Source: [Lactobacillus] rogosae (GTDB lineage: Bacteria; Bacillota; Clostridia; Lachnospirales; Lachnospiraceae). From it: a stretch of 64,000 bases of DNA. Below the pieces are notes generated by a model. The model saw nothing but the letters and a program-made list of their open reading frames with translations. It had not been told where the DNA came from and did not search any database. The position numbers and the translations under genes were made by a program. The DNA lies in assembly GCA_900112995.1 (NCBI GenBank), contig FONU01000019.1, positions 1 to 64,000 on the forward strand. Direction: 5' to 3'. Of the stretch, positions 52,431-61,598 are shown in pieces; the first letter of the stretch is position 1; each line of letters begins with the position of its first letter.

Positions 52431-52712
52431 CTAAAATGTTAATGTTGAAATTCTGTCAAGTATCTTATCCGCAACATCTTCAGAACTTATATTATATGTT
52501 CCGGCCTGAATACGTGCCTTAACATCATTAACCATATCCATTCTGACATCTGATGTAGAAGCCACTGCTGACTTCGCTACCTGATACAGCTTAGCTGTAT
52601 CTGAAATCTCATACTTGTCATTCTCTTTCTTATTAGTAACAACCTTATTATTCTTAGAATAAGAACTTGTCTTATATATCTGACTCACAGCATTATAAGC
52701 ATCTATACGCAT
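52431..52712 (-). CDS. flgM: Anti-sigma-D factor FlgM
   Basis: 93 residues from the ATG at 52712 (MRIDAYNAVSQIYKTSSYSK), chosen because GAGGCGG lies just upstream; the open frame starts nine codons earlier. The unstructured N-terminus and the C-terminal sigma-binding helices (VRMDMVNDVKARIQAGTYNI, SSEDVADKILDRI) are typical. FlgM holds sigma-D until exported through the finished hook. It is itself behind a sigma-D promoter (52833), giving autoregulation. Confidence 0.93.
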   Translation of the reverse strand: MRIDAYNAVSQIYKTSSYSKNNKVVTNKKENDKYEISDTAKLYQVAKSAVASTSDVRMDMVNDVKARIQAGTYNISSEDVADKILDRISTLTF

Positions 52713-52832
52713 ACTTACCGCCTCACTTTCTATCTTCAAAGTCTTGTAAGAACCGTTATCAAAGGTGTCTGCAACAAATATTCCAGTCCTTAACTGCCTT
52801 ATTACAGCTCAGTTCTCTGCTTTATGATTAAG

Positions 52833-52859
52833 TTATCGGTAATAATCTGTTATCTCTTA
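52833..52859 (-). promoter_or_regulatory. Sigma-D (FliA-type) promoter of flgM-flgN
   Basis: On the minus strand TAAG, exactly 15 bases and ACCGATAA match the motility sigma consensus well, about 120 bases before flgM. Confidence 0.82.
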
Positions 52860-52894
52860 ACCCCATTTTATAATTAATTTAGATACAAATACAA

Positions 52895-53317
52895 TTAGTT
52901 CTTATCAAGAAATCTCATCTTGGCATCGGCTGACGATAATCTCTTTTCCATATGTTCAACAGCGGCATTAGACTCACCATACATTGAGCCAAGGTTATTA
53001 GCCATTTTATTCTTACATCTTTCACAGAAACGTCCACTTTTTATCGATGCTCCACATCTCTCACATGTAATTCCAATCGGAGAATCATCAGCTATTACAA
53101 GCCTCTCGTCTCTTATCCACTGTTCAATCTGTCTTGTGCTTACGTCACATTCCTCTGCAACCTCTGTCATTGTTGCATTATGGTGATCCTGTATGTATTC
53201 CTTAACTTCAAGATACTTTTCTTCAATCTTCTCTATGCAATTAGGGCAAAGATTACGATATGGACCTCCTATATAATTATATAATTTGCCACAGCCTCTG
53301 CAATTTCTTACTTCCAT
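52895..53317 (-). CDS. Flagellar operon protein YvyF (TIGR03826-type)
   Basis: 140 residues. An N-terminal zinc-ribbon-like part (NCRGCGKLYNYIGGPYRNLC, C-x-x-C pairs) is followed by a helix-turn-helix-like segment (TMTEVAEECDVSTRQIEQWI) and a second zinc-ribbon-like part (CERCGASIKSGRFCERCKNK). This is the YvyF family found before flgM in Firmicutes, thought to regulate flagellar genes. GGAGG precedes the ATG. Located between comF and flgM, as in Bacillus. Confidence 0.88.
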   Translation of the reverse strand: MEVRNCRGCGKLYNYIGGPYRNLCPNCIEKIEEKYLEVKEYIQDHHNATMTEVAEECDVSTRQIEQWIRDERLVIADDSPIGITCERCGASIKSGRFCERCKNKMANNLGSMYGESNAAVEHMEKRLSSADAKMRFLDKN

Positions 53318-53345
53318 AATATTCCTCCGTTCTTGTTACCTGTAG

Positions 53346-54092
53346 TCAAAATCCTCTGCCAACGCAGAGTGTAACAGCATATACTTCTTTTACTCCTGCC
53401 CTCTTAAGACATTCTGCACACGCATCAATAGTTGTTCCCGTTGTATATATGTCATCTACTATTAATACTTTATTATATATTATAACATTACCAGCTATTT
53501 TAAAAGCCTTTTCAAGATTTTTAGTTCTCTGGATATCATTAAGATCTTTCATCGGGCTTGTGGCCCTTGTTCTAATCAGACTATGTTCATTGTATTCTAT
53601 ATTAAGCTTCTTACTAAGGCTTTCCGCTATAAGTCCTGCCTGATTATAGCCTCGTGACTTTAATTTGGATACATGAATTGGAACCGGCATAATCACATCA
53701 GGCTGCCACATATTTATTACATCACCGTACCTGCCTGATATTTCATCTGCGTATACCTCTGCATATTCACGCTTATTATGATATTTAAAATTATAGATAG
53801 ATTGTTTTATCCCCTCTGAATACTCATACACACTCACTGCCTGATTAAACAAATGCTGTTTATCCGTGCAGTCCTTACAATATTCCCTGTTATCGTCCTC
53901 TAATGCTTTGCCGCATTTAAGGCATGCAGGCTCTTTAATATATGTTATATATTTAAGACACCACGGACATATATTTACCTTCCTGTTATCAATAACAGGC
54001 CTGGGATTTGAACATATCGGACACGCAGGCGGAAACAATATATCTTTCACACCCGCTGCTATCCTTTTATATATTATGTCGTATTTATTCAA
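53346..54092 (-). CDS. comFC: ComF family protein (amidophosphoribosyltransferase fold)
   Basis: 248 residues. N-terminal zinc-binding part (CPICSNPRP, CPWCLKYI, CLKCGKAL, CKDC) and C-terminal phosphoribosyltransferase fold with the VLIVDDIYTTGTTIDACAEC motif. ComFC helps natural DNA uptake and has a wider DNA-processing role. The start is a TTG overlapping the recD2 stop; AAAGGAAA is a loosely spaced ribosome site. A comFA homologue is not next to it. RecD2 and ComF stand together here inside flagellar genes, an order seen in related Clostridia. Confidence 0.88.
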   Translation of the reverse strand: MNKYDIIYKRIAAGVKDILFPPACPICSNPRPVIDNRKVNICPWCLKYITYIKEPACLKCGKALEDDNREYCKDCTDKQHLFNQAVSVYEYSEGIKQSIYNFKYHNKREYAEVYADEISGRYGDVINMWQPDVIMPVPIHVSKLKSRGYNQAGLIAESLSKKLNIEYNEHSLIRTRATSPMKDLNDIQRTKNLEKAFKIAGNVIIYNKVLIVDDIYTTGTTIDACAECLKRAGVKEVYAVTLCVGRGF

Positions 54093-56349
54093 TATTTTTT
54101 ATTTCCTTTATCCTCTCATCTAAAGACGAATATCTTCTTGTTTCAGATACATTTTCTGCCATCTGGTTAAAAATTCGTTCATCACCTATCATACATACAC
54201 ACTTTCTTGCCCTTGTAACAGCCGTATAAAGTATGTTTCTGTTCATAAGCATTCTTGGTCCCTGATACATCGGTATTATAACCGCAGGATATTCACTTCC
54301 CTGTGCCTTATGTACAGTTATCGCATATGCAAGTTCAAGCTCATCAAGCTGTGTAAACTCATAATCAACATATCTTCCATCTTCAAATTTGACAGTAACA
54401 CTCTGATTATAATTGTTGATATCATCAATAATTCCAGTATCACCATTAAACACTCCACTGCCTTGCTCTATCGCAATGCCATAGCGGTTCTTTTTCTCCC
54501 ATTCGAGCTGATAGTCATTCTTAATCTGCATAACCTTATCGCCCTCACGGAATATCGTATCGCCAACTTTCTTCTCCATTTTGCCACTGTCCGGCGGATT
54601 AAGATATTCCTGCATTACAGTGTTAAGCCTGTCAACTCCGACAGATGATTTTCTTGATGGTGTCAAAATCTGAAGTTCACTCACATCTGCATTAACATAC
54701 TTTGGAAGCTTCTCACTTATAACAGTCTTCATAGCCGCAATTATTGCATCTGGTCCATTTCTATGTATAAACAGGAAATCCTTACTGTATTTATTAAGTG
54801 TCACCTTATCGCCTTTATTAATCTTATGGGCATTAGTTATAATCTCGCTCTCAGCCGCCTGCCTGAATATCTTTTCAAGCTTAACAACAGGAAAGCACTC
54901 AGATGCTATTATGTCTTTAAGAACATTTCCTGGTCCAACACTTGGAAGCTGGTCAACATCACCTACAAGTATAAGTCTTGTTCCAACTGCTACTGCTTTA
55001 AGAAGCGAATTCATAATATTAATATCAACCATTGACATCTCATCTACAATTATTACATCTGCTTCCAACGGGTTGTCTTCATTTCTGTCAAAGCTCATTC
55101 CAAGGCTTGATGTCTGATTTTTCTTGTCTTCTTTATCAGCCATAGTGCTTCCAACTATTTCAAGAAGTCTGTGAATTGTCTGTGCCTCAAAACCACACGT
55201 TTCTGTCATTCTCTTGGCAGCTCTTCCTGTCGGTGCCGCAAGCCTTATCTCAAGACCTTCCATCTCAAAATATTTAATTATCGTATTAATTGTTGTTGTC
55301 TTACCGGTTCCCGGTCCACCTGTTATTATAACAAGTCCGTTAAGTGCAGCTTTTACAACAGCTTCTTTTTGTATGTCATCAAGCACAATGCCCTCTGATC
55401 GTTCAATCCCTGCTATTCTGTTATTGACCTCGTTGATATTTTCATCGCATTTTATATCAAGTCCTGCCAATGCCCTTGCAACATTCTGTTCCATATAGAA
55501 ATACATCGCAGAATACACATTTTTAGATTCTCCCTCTGTTCTTACAACAATCTTCTTATCTATAGCAAGATCCATAAGAAACTTATCATAATCAGCAATG
55601 TCAATAAGCAGAAGTGATGATACCTGCCTCTTTAATTCTTCATAAGGAAGATACACGTGTCCCTGCAATGCCGCCTGATTAAGGCAATAAAACATTCCGC
55701 TTCTTATTCTGAACTCCGAATCAACCTTAATTCCAACTCTGGAAGCGATCTCATCAGCCGTCTTAAAGCCTACGCCCTCAATATCATCAGCCAGCCTGTA
55801 CGGATTTTGTTCTATGATTGTGTAAATATCATTGCCATATCTTTTAAATATTTTATTGGCTAAATTCATCTGGATTCCATAATTCTGCAGAAACATCATC
55901 GCACGACGCATATCGTGCTTATCCGCAAGCTGGTTAGCAATGTCCATTGCTTTAGCTATGCTTATCCCTTTAATCTCTGCAAGACGTTCTGGTTCATCTT
56001 CCATAATGCGGAATGTATCATCGCCAAATGTATCTACTATACGTTCAGCCATCTTGCTGCCTATTCCTTTAACTGCACCAGAACTTAGATAACGCCTCAC
56101 TGACTCCTTGTCCGCCGGCGCCTTGAATTCATAAGAAGAAATCTTAAACTGCATATAATATACTGCGTGTTTGACAAATTCGCCATTCGCAGTAATAAAT
56201 TCACCTGTGTTGATATAACTTAACGTACCAACACAGGTGACATCTTCACCCTGATATATTATCTCAAATACTGTATATCCATTGTCTTCATTACGATAAA
56301 TTATATTATCTATAAATCCTTCAACGTATTTAACAGACTCGTAATCCAA
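54085..56349 (-). CDS. recD2: RecD2-type ATP-dependent DNA helicase
   Basis: 754 residues, full length. It has the N-terminal OB-like and helix-hairpin-helix parts of RecD2 (VKGIGSKMAERIVDTFGDDT, GVGFKTADEIASRVGI), Walker A ITGGPGTGKTTTINTI near residue 340, DVIIVDEMSMVDINIMNSLL (Walker B), and the UvrD-like C-terminal motif AITVHKAQGSEYPAVIIPMY. 5'-3' helicase in DNA repair. GAGAGGG stands before the ATG. Its stop overlaps the comFC start by eight bases. Confidence 0.95.
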   Translation of the reverse strand: MDYESVKYVEGFIDNIIYRNEDNGYTVFEIIYQGEDVTCVGTLSYINTGEFITANGEFVKHAVYYMQFKISSYEFKAPADKESVRRYLSSGAVKGIGSKMAERIVDTFGDDTFRIMEDEPERLAEIKGISIAKAMDIANQLADKHDMRRAMMFLQNYGIQMNLANKIFKRYGNDIYTIIEQNPYRLADDIEGVGFKTADEIASRVGIKVDSEFRIRSGMFYCLNQAALQGHVYLPYEELKRQVSSLLLIDIADYDKFLMDLAIDKKIVVRTEGESKNVYSAMYFYMEQNVARALAGLDIKCDENINEVNNRIAGIERSEGIVLDDIQKEAVVKAALNGLVIITGGPGTGKTTTINTIIKYFEMEGLEIRLAAPTGRAAKRMTETCGFEAQTIHRLLEIVGSTMADKEDKKNQTSSLGMSFDRNEDNPLEADVIIVDEMSMVDINIMNSLLKAVAVGTRLILVGDVDQLPSVGPGNVLKDIIASECFPVVKLEKIFRQAAESEIITNAHKINKGDKVTLNKYSKDFLFIHRNGPDAIIAAMKTVISEKLPKYVNADVSELQILTPSRKSSVGVDRLNTVMQEYLNPPDSGKMEKKVGDTIFREGDKVMQIKNDYQLEWEKKNRYGIAIEQGSGVFNGDTGIIDDINNYNQSVTVKFEDGRYVDYEFTQLDELELAYAITVHKAQGSEYPAVIIPMYQGPRMLMNRNILYTAVTRARKCVCMIGDERIFNQMAENVSETRRYSSLDERIKEIKNIE

Positions 56350-56432
56350 TCTGCTTCCCTCTCTTTAATAATATATTAATATTAAAACCACATTGTGTTT
56401 AATAAAACCGTCCACTTAAAACACACTGCAAT

Positions 56433-56840
56433 CTATAAATCTGAAGAATAATTACGCTTCATCTGTTCATATAATGTCTGGGCTATTCCAAGTCCTTTCC
56501 CATTATTAGACTCTGTAAATACTTCTGCGTAGTTCTTTATCATCTCATCGCCAAAGTAACTTCCCATTGTACTCATAGCCGAATCCGAACTGCCTGAAAT
56601 AGATGCCATACTGCTGAATAAAGATGAGTCGTCGTCATCATCTGCATCTATCTTAGCCATTTTCTGCATTGACTTTAACATCTGCTCAACAAAGTAGCTT
56701 TCAAAGTCCTTGCACACGCTCATAAGTTCATCGTCTGATGCCTGTGAGAAATCTGTACTTGTAAGCTTATCACTAAGCTGTGATGAAGTTTTATCATATG
56801 TATCTGCATAACTTGTACTTATTGATGTTGAATAATCCAT
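56433..56840 (-). CDS. flgJ: FlgJ-type rod-binding protein without muramidase domain
   Basis: 135 residues corresponding to the N-terminal rod-binding half of FlgJ: ELMSVCKDFESYFVEQMLKS, MGSYFGDEMIKNYAEVFTES and GLGIAQTLYEQMKRNY. The peptidoglycan hydrolase half is absent, as is common in Firmicutes. An acidic run (DADDDDDSS) lies in the middle. GGGAG precedes the ATG. Follows flgG and is presumably exported with the rod. Confidence 0.9.
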   Translation of the reverse strand: MDYSTSISTSYADTYDKTSSQLSDKLTSTDFSQASDDELMSVCKDFESYFVEQMLKSMQKMAKIDADDDDDSSLFSSMASISGSSDSAMSTMGSYFGDEMIKNYAEVFTESNNGKGLGIAQTLYEQMKRNYSSDL

Positions 56841-56883
56841 ACCTATTCTCCCTTGTCATTACTGCAAATCATATCTATTTTAT

Positions 56884-57699
56884 TTATCTCTTTAATGAGT
56901 TAGCCTGTTCCATCATTGTATCTGATGTTGTGATTGCCTTAGAACATAACTCATATGCTCTCTGTGCTGTAATAAGGTTAACCATCTCTGTTGCCACCTG
57001 TACATTTGACGCTTCAAGATAATTCTGCTTTAACTGACTCTTCTTAGCAACTCCGTCAGTCTCCTCATTCATTGGAACTCCTGATGCTTCAGTCTCTGCA
57101 AGATAGTTACCACCAAGCTTATCAAGACCTGATGGATTAGCGAACTGGAAAAGTCCTATCTTAACACCTATATTAGCAAGATTACCATCTTCACCTGGAT
57201 ACATAAGGTCACCCTCTGATGATACCTTAATATTAGCCGCATTGTAATCTGATGATAATACGATTGGCTGTCCATCTGTGCTAAGTACAGGATAACCATC
57301 TGCTGTACATAACATCATTCCTTCTGTTGCTGTTGAGAAGTAGAAATTACCATTACGTGTATATACTGTCTCACCTTCTTCATTCTGTACAGCAAATAAT
57401 CCGTCACCACTAATCGCAAAATCAGTTGAGCTGTCACTTGCATTCATAGCACCCTGTGTAAAATGTGATGTAACTGACGCAACTCTTGCACCAAGTCCTA
57501 CCTGTGCAGCTACCGGCTTATATTCTCCATTCGCAGATGTTGTTCTCGACTGGAGATTCTGATATAATAATGATTTAAATTCTGTTGATTCTGACTTATA
57601 ACCGACCGTATTAACATTAGCCAGATTATTAGATATTGTATCTACACTTGTCTGCTGTGCCATCATTCCTGATGCAGCAGTCCATAATGATCTCATCAT
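56884..57699 (-). CDS. flgG: Flagellar rod protein FlgG
   Basis: 271 residues, full length. MRSLWTAASGMMAQQTSVDT then ISNNLANVNTVGYKSESTEF is the FlgG N-terminus; the C-terminal QLKQNYLEASNVQVATEMVN and LITAQRAYELCSKAITTSD are conserved. Forms the distal rod. GGAGG lies before a double ATG; the first is used here. It follows flgF by 20 bases. Confidence 0.96.
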   Translation of the reverse strand: MMRSLWTAASGMMAQQTSVDTISNNLANVNTVGYKSESTEFKSLLYQNLQSRTTSANGEYKPVAAQVGLGARVASVTSHFTQGAMNASDSSTDFAISGDGLFAVQNEEGETVYTRNGNFYFSTATEGMMLCTADGYPVLSTDGQPIVLSSDYNAANIKVSSEGDLMYPGEDGNLANIGVKIGLFQFANPSGLDKLGGNYLAETEASGVPMNEETDGVAKKSQLKQNYLEASNVQVATEMVNLITAQRAYELCSKAITTSDTMMEQANSLKR

Positions 57700-57719
57700 A
57701 ATCTTATCCTCCTATGTGA

Positions 57720-58493
57720 TTACAATTCGGAAATACTTACCATCTTGCCAAGCATTTCATCAATCGAATTAACAATCTTCTGATTACTTTCAAATTCTCT
57801 TGCTATGTTAATCATATCGACCATTTCTGATACAACATTAATATTAGATGTTTCAAGATACCCCTGATTAACACTTGCTGTTGAATCTTTAAATGTTGCA
57901 CCGTCTACAGCTCTGTAAAGATTTTCTCCATATGCTTCTATGTAATCATAATCTTCAAAATCTACAATTCCAAATGTATCTACATACTGTCCGTCTGCAT
58001 ATATTCTTCCTGTAGAATCAACTGTAAGCTTGGATATGTCTGTTGGAAGAACGATTGGATCTCCACTCTCTCCAAGCACATAATCACCATCCTTGGTAAC
58101 CAGATAGCCTTCGCTGTTCATCTGGAACGATCCATCCCTGGTATAAAGTGTTGATGTCTCACCTGCTTTGTTAGTGAATGATATAGAGAAAAAGCCATCG
58201 CCTGCAAGTGCAAAATCATAAGAACTCTCAGTATTCTTTAAAGAACCCTGATCCCAGCTTCTGTAAGTTTCTCCTATCTTTACTCCAAGACTCATCTTGC
58301 CTATATTCTGATTCATATAACCAACTGTCTCATCTTTAACCTTAATCCCATATACTGAATCAAAGCTCTGGGTAGTCATGCCCTCTTTCTTGTAACCTGT
58401 TGTTGTAGAATTTGCCAGATTATTAGATACAATGTCCAGTCTCTTCTGCTGATTCACCAATCCAGTATAAGCAGTATATAAACCTCTTACCAT
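57720..58493 (-). CDS. flgF: Flagellar rod protein FlgF-type (FlhO-like)
   Basis: 257 residues. VRGLYTAYTGLVNQQKRLDI then VSNNLANSTTTGYKKEGMTT is the shared rod/hook motif; NQGYLETSNINVVSEMVDMI closes it. Length and order before flgG fit FlgF/FlhO, the proximal-rod protein of Firmicutes. AAGGGG precedes the ATG. It lies 21 bases after the mbl-like gene and ahead of flgG and flgJ, as in the mbl-flhO-flhP order of Bacillus. Confidence 0.92.
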   Translation of the reverse strand: MVRGLYTAYTGLVNQQKRLDIVSNNLANSTTTGYKKEGMTTQSFDSVYGIKVKDETVGYMNQNIGKMSLGVKIGETYRSWDQGSLKNTESSYDFALAGDGFFSISFTNKAGETSTLYTRDGSFQMNSEGYLVTKDGDYVLGESGDPIVLPTDISKLTVDSTGRIYADGQYVDTFGIVDFEDYDYIEAYGENLYRAVDGATFKDSTASVNQGYLETSNINVVSEMVDMINIAREFESNQKIVNSIDEMLGKMVSISEL

Positions 58494-58514
58494 ACCTGAC
58501 CCCTTTTCTTAAAT

Positions 58515-59507
58515 CTATTCTTCTCTGTATCCTGAAAGGAATTCAATAAACTTACCAGTTCCTATAGCAACTGCTGTCATAGGGTCTTCTGCTGTCATTG
58601 TGTTAATTCCTGTTTTAGACTCTATAAGATCTTCAAGACCTGAAAGAAGACTTCCGCCTCCTGTAAGAACAATACCTCTGTCTGCAATATCAGATGCAAG
58701 TTCTGGAGGTGTCTTTTCTAATACGCTGTGTACAGCTTCAACAATCTGTGAAGTAGCTTCTCTTAATGCTTCTTCTGTCTCTTCAGATGTAACTTCAACT
58801 GTCTTTGGAAGACCTGTAACAAGATTACGTCCTCTTACATTCATTGTAACTACTTCTGGTCTTGGATACGCTGATCCTATCTTTATCTTAATATCTTCGG
58901 CTGTTCTTTCACCGATAAGAAGGTTGTGCTTCTTTCTCATATATCTAACAAGTGCTTCATCGAAATCATCACCTGCAATCTTTATAGATGTACTAACAAC
59001 AGTACCTCCAAGTGAAATAACAGCGATATCTGTAGTACCACCACCGATATCAACTATCATATTACCGCAAGGTCTTGAAATATCAATACCTGCTCCAATA
59101 GCTGCCGCAATTGGCTCTTCGATAATTGCAACTTCTCTTGCTCCTGCCTGAAGAGTTGCATCCTCAACCGCCTTCTTCTCAACTTCTGTAACTCCTGATG
59201 GAACACATACGCTTATTCTAGGCTTCTTTAACATTCTTCTACCAATTGCTTTCTGAATGAAATATTTAAGCATCTTTTCTGTTACTGTGTAATCAGAAAT
59301 AACGCCCTGACGAAGAGGTCGTACAGCGACAATATTACCAGGTGTTCTACCAAGCATAAGTCTTGCTTCCTCTCCGATAGCTTTAATCTTATTAGTATCT
59401 CTGTCAAAGGCAACAACTGATGGCTCTTTTAACACAACACCCTTTCCTTTTATATATACAAGAATACTTGCAGTACCTAAATCAATACCAATATCAGTAG
59501 ATAACAT
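58515..59507 (-). CDS. mbl: MreB/Mbl-type actin-like cell-shape protein
   Basis: 330 residues, full length. The phosphate-1 region DIGIDLGTASILVYIKGKGV, PRISVCVPSGVTEVEKKAV, the phosphate-2 region NMIVDIGGGTTDIAVISLGG and the adenosine region GIVLTGGGSLLSGLEDLIES are complete. Forms membrane-bound filaments guiding wall synthesis. The place next to flhO/flgF favours the Mbl branch. GGGAGG precedes the ATG. Confidence 0.93.
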   Translation of the reverse strand: MLSTDIGIDLGTASILVYIKGKGVVLKEPSVVAFDRDTNKIKAIGEEARLMLGRTPGNIVAVRPLRQGVISDYTVTEKMLKYFIQKAIGRRMLKKPRISVCVPSGVTEVEKKAVEDATLQAGAREVAIIEEPIAAAIGAGIDISRPCGNMIVDIGGGTTDIAVISLGGTVVSTSIKIAGDDFDEALVRYMRKKHNLLIGERTAEDIKIKIGSAYPRPEVVTMNVRGRNLVTGLPKTVEVTSEETEEALREATSQIVEAVHSVLEKTPPELASDIADRGIVLTGGGSLLSGLEDLIESKTGINTMTAEDPMTAVAIGTGKFIEFLSGYREE

Positions 59508-59912
59508 ACTGTTCTCCTCCCTAATCTTCTATAATTATCCAATCTATTACATAATTCTGTTAAAGCACTATACATTAAATACTATAAGTACTATACATTG
59601 TAAAATGCTATACTATATTAAGTATAAAATACTATATACCAGCATCACACTTTAACTTTTCCAACAATTATATCTTGTTAATATACCTGCTATCAAAAAC
59701 ATTTTTCATAGCTAATCAACATTATATACATAAATACAGAATTTTAAAAGTCCTAAACGCTAAAAAAAGAAAAATTTTTTTAAAAGCATAAAATAGCATT
59801 AGATTTGTGTTCGATATTCTTGATATAACACCGAAATAATGAAAAACTCACATTATTGACAAAACCTACATAGCAGAAAATTTACATTTGCATTCTTACA
59901 AAAAATCAAAAT
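59508..59912. other. Intergenic stretch upstream of mbl
   Basis: No gene seen. From 59560 to 59640 short AT-rich direct repeats of the type ACTATACATT / ACTATA occur five or more times. They may be promoter duplicates for the minus-strand mbl transcript, but no single promoter is clear. Confidence 0.5.
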
Positions 59913-59953
59913 ATGGCGGATACATTTTACTAATTCTAAAATGTATCCGCCAT
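59913..59953 (-). terminator. Strong terminator after metK
   Basis: ATGGCGGATACATTTTA (59913-59929) is a perfect 17-bp inverted repeat of 59937-59953. On the minus strand TTTTGATTTTTTG follows the stem. Confidence 0.9.
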
Positions 59954-60018
59954 ATATCCATTATAATTATATTAATTCCTATAATTTAACTAATTTAATC
60001 CATCCAATTATATCTTTA

Positions 60019-61200
60019 TTAAAGATACTTCTTAAGTGCATCAACCTTATCTAACTGCTCCCAAGGAAGGTTAAGATCTGTACGTCCAAAGTGGCCATAG
60101 CTTGCTGTCTGCTTGTAGATAGGTCTTCTTAAGTCAAGCATCTTGATAATTCCGTTTGGTCTTAAATCGAAGTTCTCTCTTATGATTTCTACAATCTTCT
60201 CATCGCTTAACTTACCTGTGCCAAATGTATCAACACATATAGATGTTGGATGTGCAACACCTATAGCATATGAAAGCTGGATTTCACATCTGTCGGCGAT
60301 ACCTGCTGCAACTAAGTTCTTAGCTACATAACGGGCTGCGTATGCTGCCGAACGGTCAACCTTAGTGCAGTCCTTACCAGAGAAAGCTCCACCACCATGT
60401 CTTGCAGCTCCACCGTAAGTATCTACGATAATCTTTCTACCTGTAAGGCCTGAATCCCCATTTGGACCACCTATAACGAAACGTCCTGTTGGATTGATGA
60501 ATATCTTAGTATCTGCATCTACCATAGCCTGGTCAACGATTGCATCGATAACATACTTCTTGATATCTTCGTGAATCTGTTCCTGTGTTACATCCGGTGC
60601 ATGCTGTGACGAAACAACAATTGCATCGAGACGGATTGGCTTGTTGTTCTCATCATATTCAACAGTTACCTGTGTCTTTCCATCTGGTCTTAAGTAGCTT
60701 AATGTACCATCCTTGCGAACCTTTGTAAGCTGCTTGGAAAGCTTCTGTGCAAGTGCTGCTGAGTATGGCATATATTCTTCTGTCTCGTTAGTAGCATAAC
60801 CAAACATCATACCCTGATCTCCAGCACCAAGGTCATCATCTTCCTTATCTACACCTTCCTTTGCTTCAAGTGCCTTATCAACACCCATAGCTATATCTGC
60901 TGACTGCTTATCAAGTGCAACCATAACAGCACAAGTATTACCATCAAAGCCTTTTTCTGAACTATCATAACCAATCTCTACAACTGTATCACGTACAATC
61001 TGAGGAATATCAACATTTGCCTTAGTTGTAATCTCACCCATAACCATAACGAAACCTGTGTTAGTAAGTGTCTCGCAGGCTACTCTTGAATATGGATCCT
61101 GTGCATAAAGTGCATCAAGCACTGCATCTGAAATCTGGTCGCAGATTTTGTCAGGATGTCCTTCAGTTACTGATTCTGATGTAAATAATCTTTTTTCCAT
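60019..61200 (-). CDS. metK: S-adenosylmethionine synthetase
   Basis: 393 residues, full length. [40 protein letters not shown], the P-loop-like [20 protein letters not shown] and [20 protein letters not shown] are all present. Makes SAM from methionine and ATP, the methyl and radical donor for the methyltransferases and the radical SAM protein in this window. AAGGAG precedes the ATG. Controlled by the SAM-I riboswitch upstream and ended by a perfect hairpin terminator. Confidence 0.97.
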   Translation of the reverse strand: MEKRLFTSESVTEGHPDKICDQISDAVLDALYAQDPYSRVACETLTNTGFVMVMGEITTKANVDIPQIVRDTVVEIGYDSSEKGFDGNTCAVMVALDKQSADIAMGVDKALEAKEGVDKEDDDLGAGDQGMMFGYATNETEEYMPYSAALAQKLSKQLTKVRKDGTLSYLRPDGKTQVTVEYDENNKPIRLDAIVVSSQHAPDVTQEQIHEDIKKYVIDAIVDQAMVDADTKIFINPTGRFVIGGPNGDSGLTGRKIIVDTYGGAARHGGGAFSGKDCTKVDRSAAYAARYVAKNLVAAGIADRCEIQLSYAIGVAHPTSICVDTFGTGKLSDEKIVEIIRENFDLRPNGIIKMLDLRRPIYKQTASYGHFGRTDLNLPWEQLDKVDALKKYL

Positions 61201-61295
61201 TCTTTGTCTTTCTCCTTCTTAATATCTAATCCTTTAGTCACTGTGATTAATATCACTTATCGTCCTTGGTGTTTCCGACTTTTTAAATGTAATAG

Positions 61296-61324
61296 CAAAA
61301 ACCGGAGCCCCCTAAGGGACCCCG
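61296..61324 (-). terminator. Riboswitch expression-platform terminator
   Basis: On the minus strand CGGGGTCCC pairs with GGGGCTCCG (with two G-U pairs), followed by GTTTTTGC. It would end transcription before metK when SAM is bound. Confidence 0.85.
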
Positions 61325-61328
61325 ATTG

Positions 61329-61442
61329 TTTATCTCGAAATCCTCTCATTGTTCGAATTCTCTCGCTCAGGTTGGCACCTTCCTAAAAAGGGGTTGCCGG
61401 GCTTCATAGATCCTATGTATCTCCACCGCTCTAAATAAGGGA
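61329..61442 (-). ncRNA. SAM-I (S-box) riboswitch of metK
   Basis: The minus strand shows the conserved S-box core in order: TTTAGAGCGGTGGAG, ATGAAGCCCGGCAACC, AAGGTGCCAACCTGAGCGAG and CAATGAGAGGA. A closing stem between about 61430-61442 and 61329-61336 is plausible. With the following terminator it makes a standard transcriptional OFF switch for metK. Confidence 0.93.
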
Positions 61443-61472
61443 TATAATCATTATTTAATTAACTGCATATAG

Positions 61473-61501
61473 ATACTACACAATTGATGCTAATACGTCA
61501 A
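61473..61501 (-). promoter_or_regulatory. Sigma-A promoter of metK
   Basis: On the minus strand TTGACG, 17 bases and TAGTAT; the start would lie just upstream of the riboswitch. Confidence 0.6.
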
Positions 61502-61507
61502 GTCTAA

Positions 61508-61536
61508 TTGACTTTTTTATATATTAAATTTATAAT
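61508..61536 (+). promoter_or_regulatory. Sigma-A promoter of the HD-GYP gene
   Basis: TTGACT (61508-61513), a 17-base spacer and TATAAT (61531-61536), 63 bases before the start codon. A near-consensus match. Confidence 0.8.
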
Positions 61537-61598
61537 ATTTTTATCATTTAATCGTATTATGATTACTAATATTCAAGCCATATAAGAGGATTTAACTA

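Noticed and set aside
54310-54648. Plus-strand frame of 112 residues opposite recD2
   Set aside because: Antisense shadow of RecD2 motifs; no promoter or ribosome site.
59855-59885. TTGACA followed by an AT-rich stretch as a plus-strand promoter
   Set aside because: No plus-strand gene follows; the next feature is the metK terminator.
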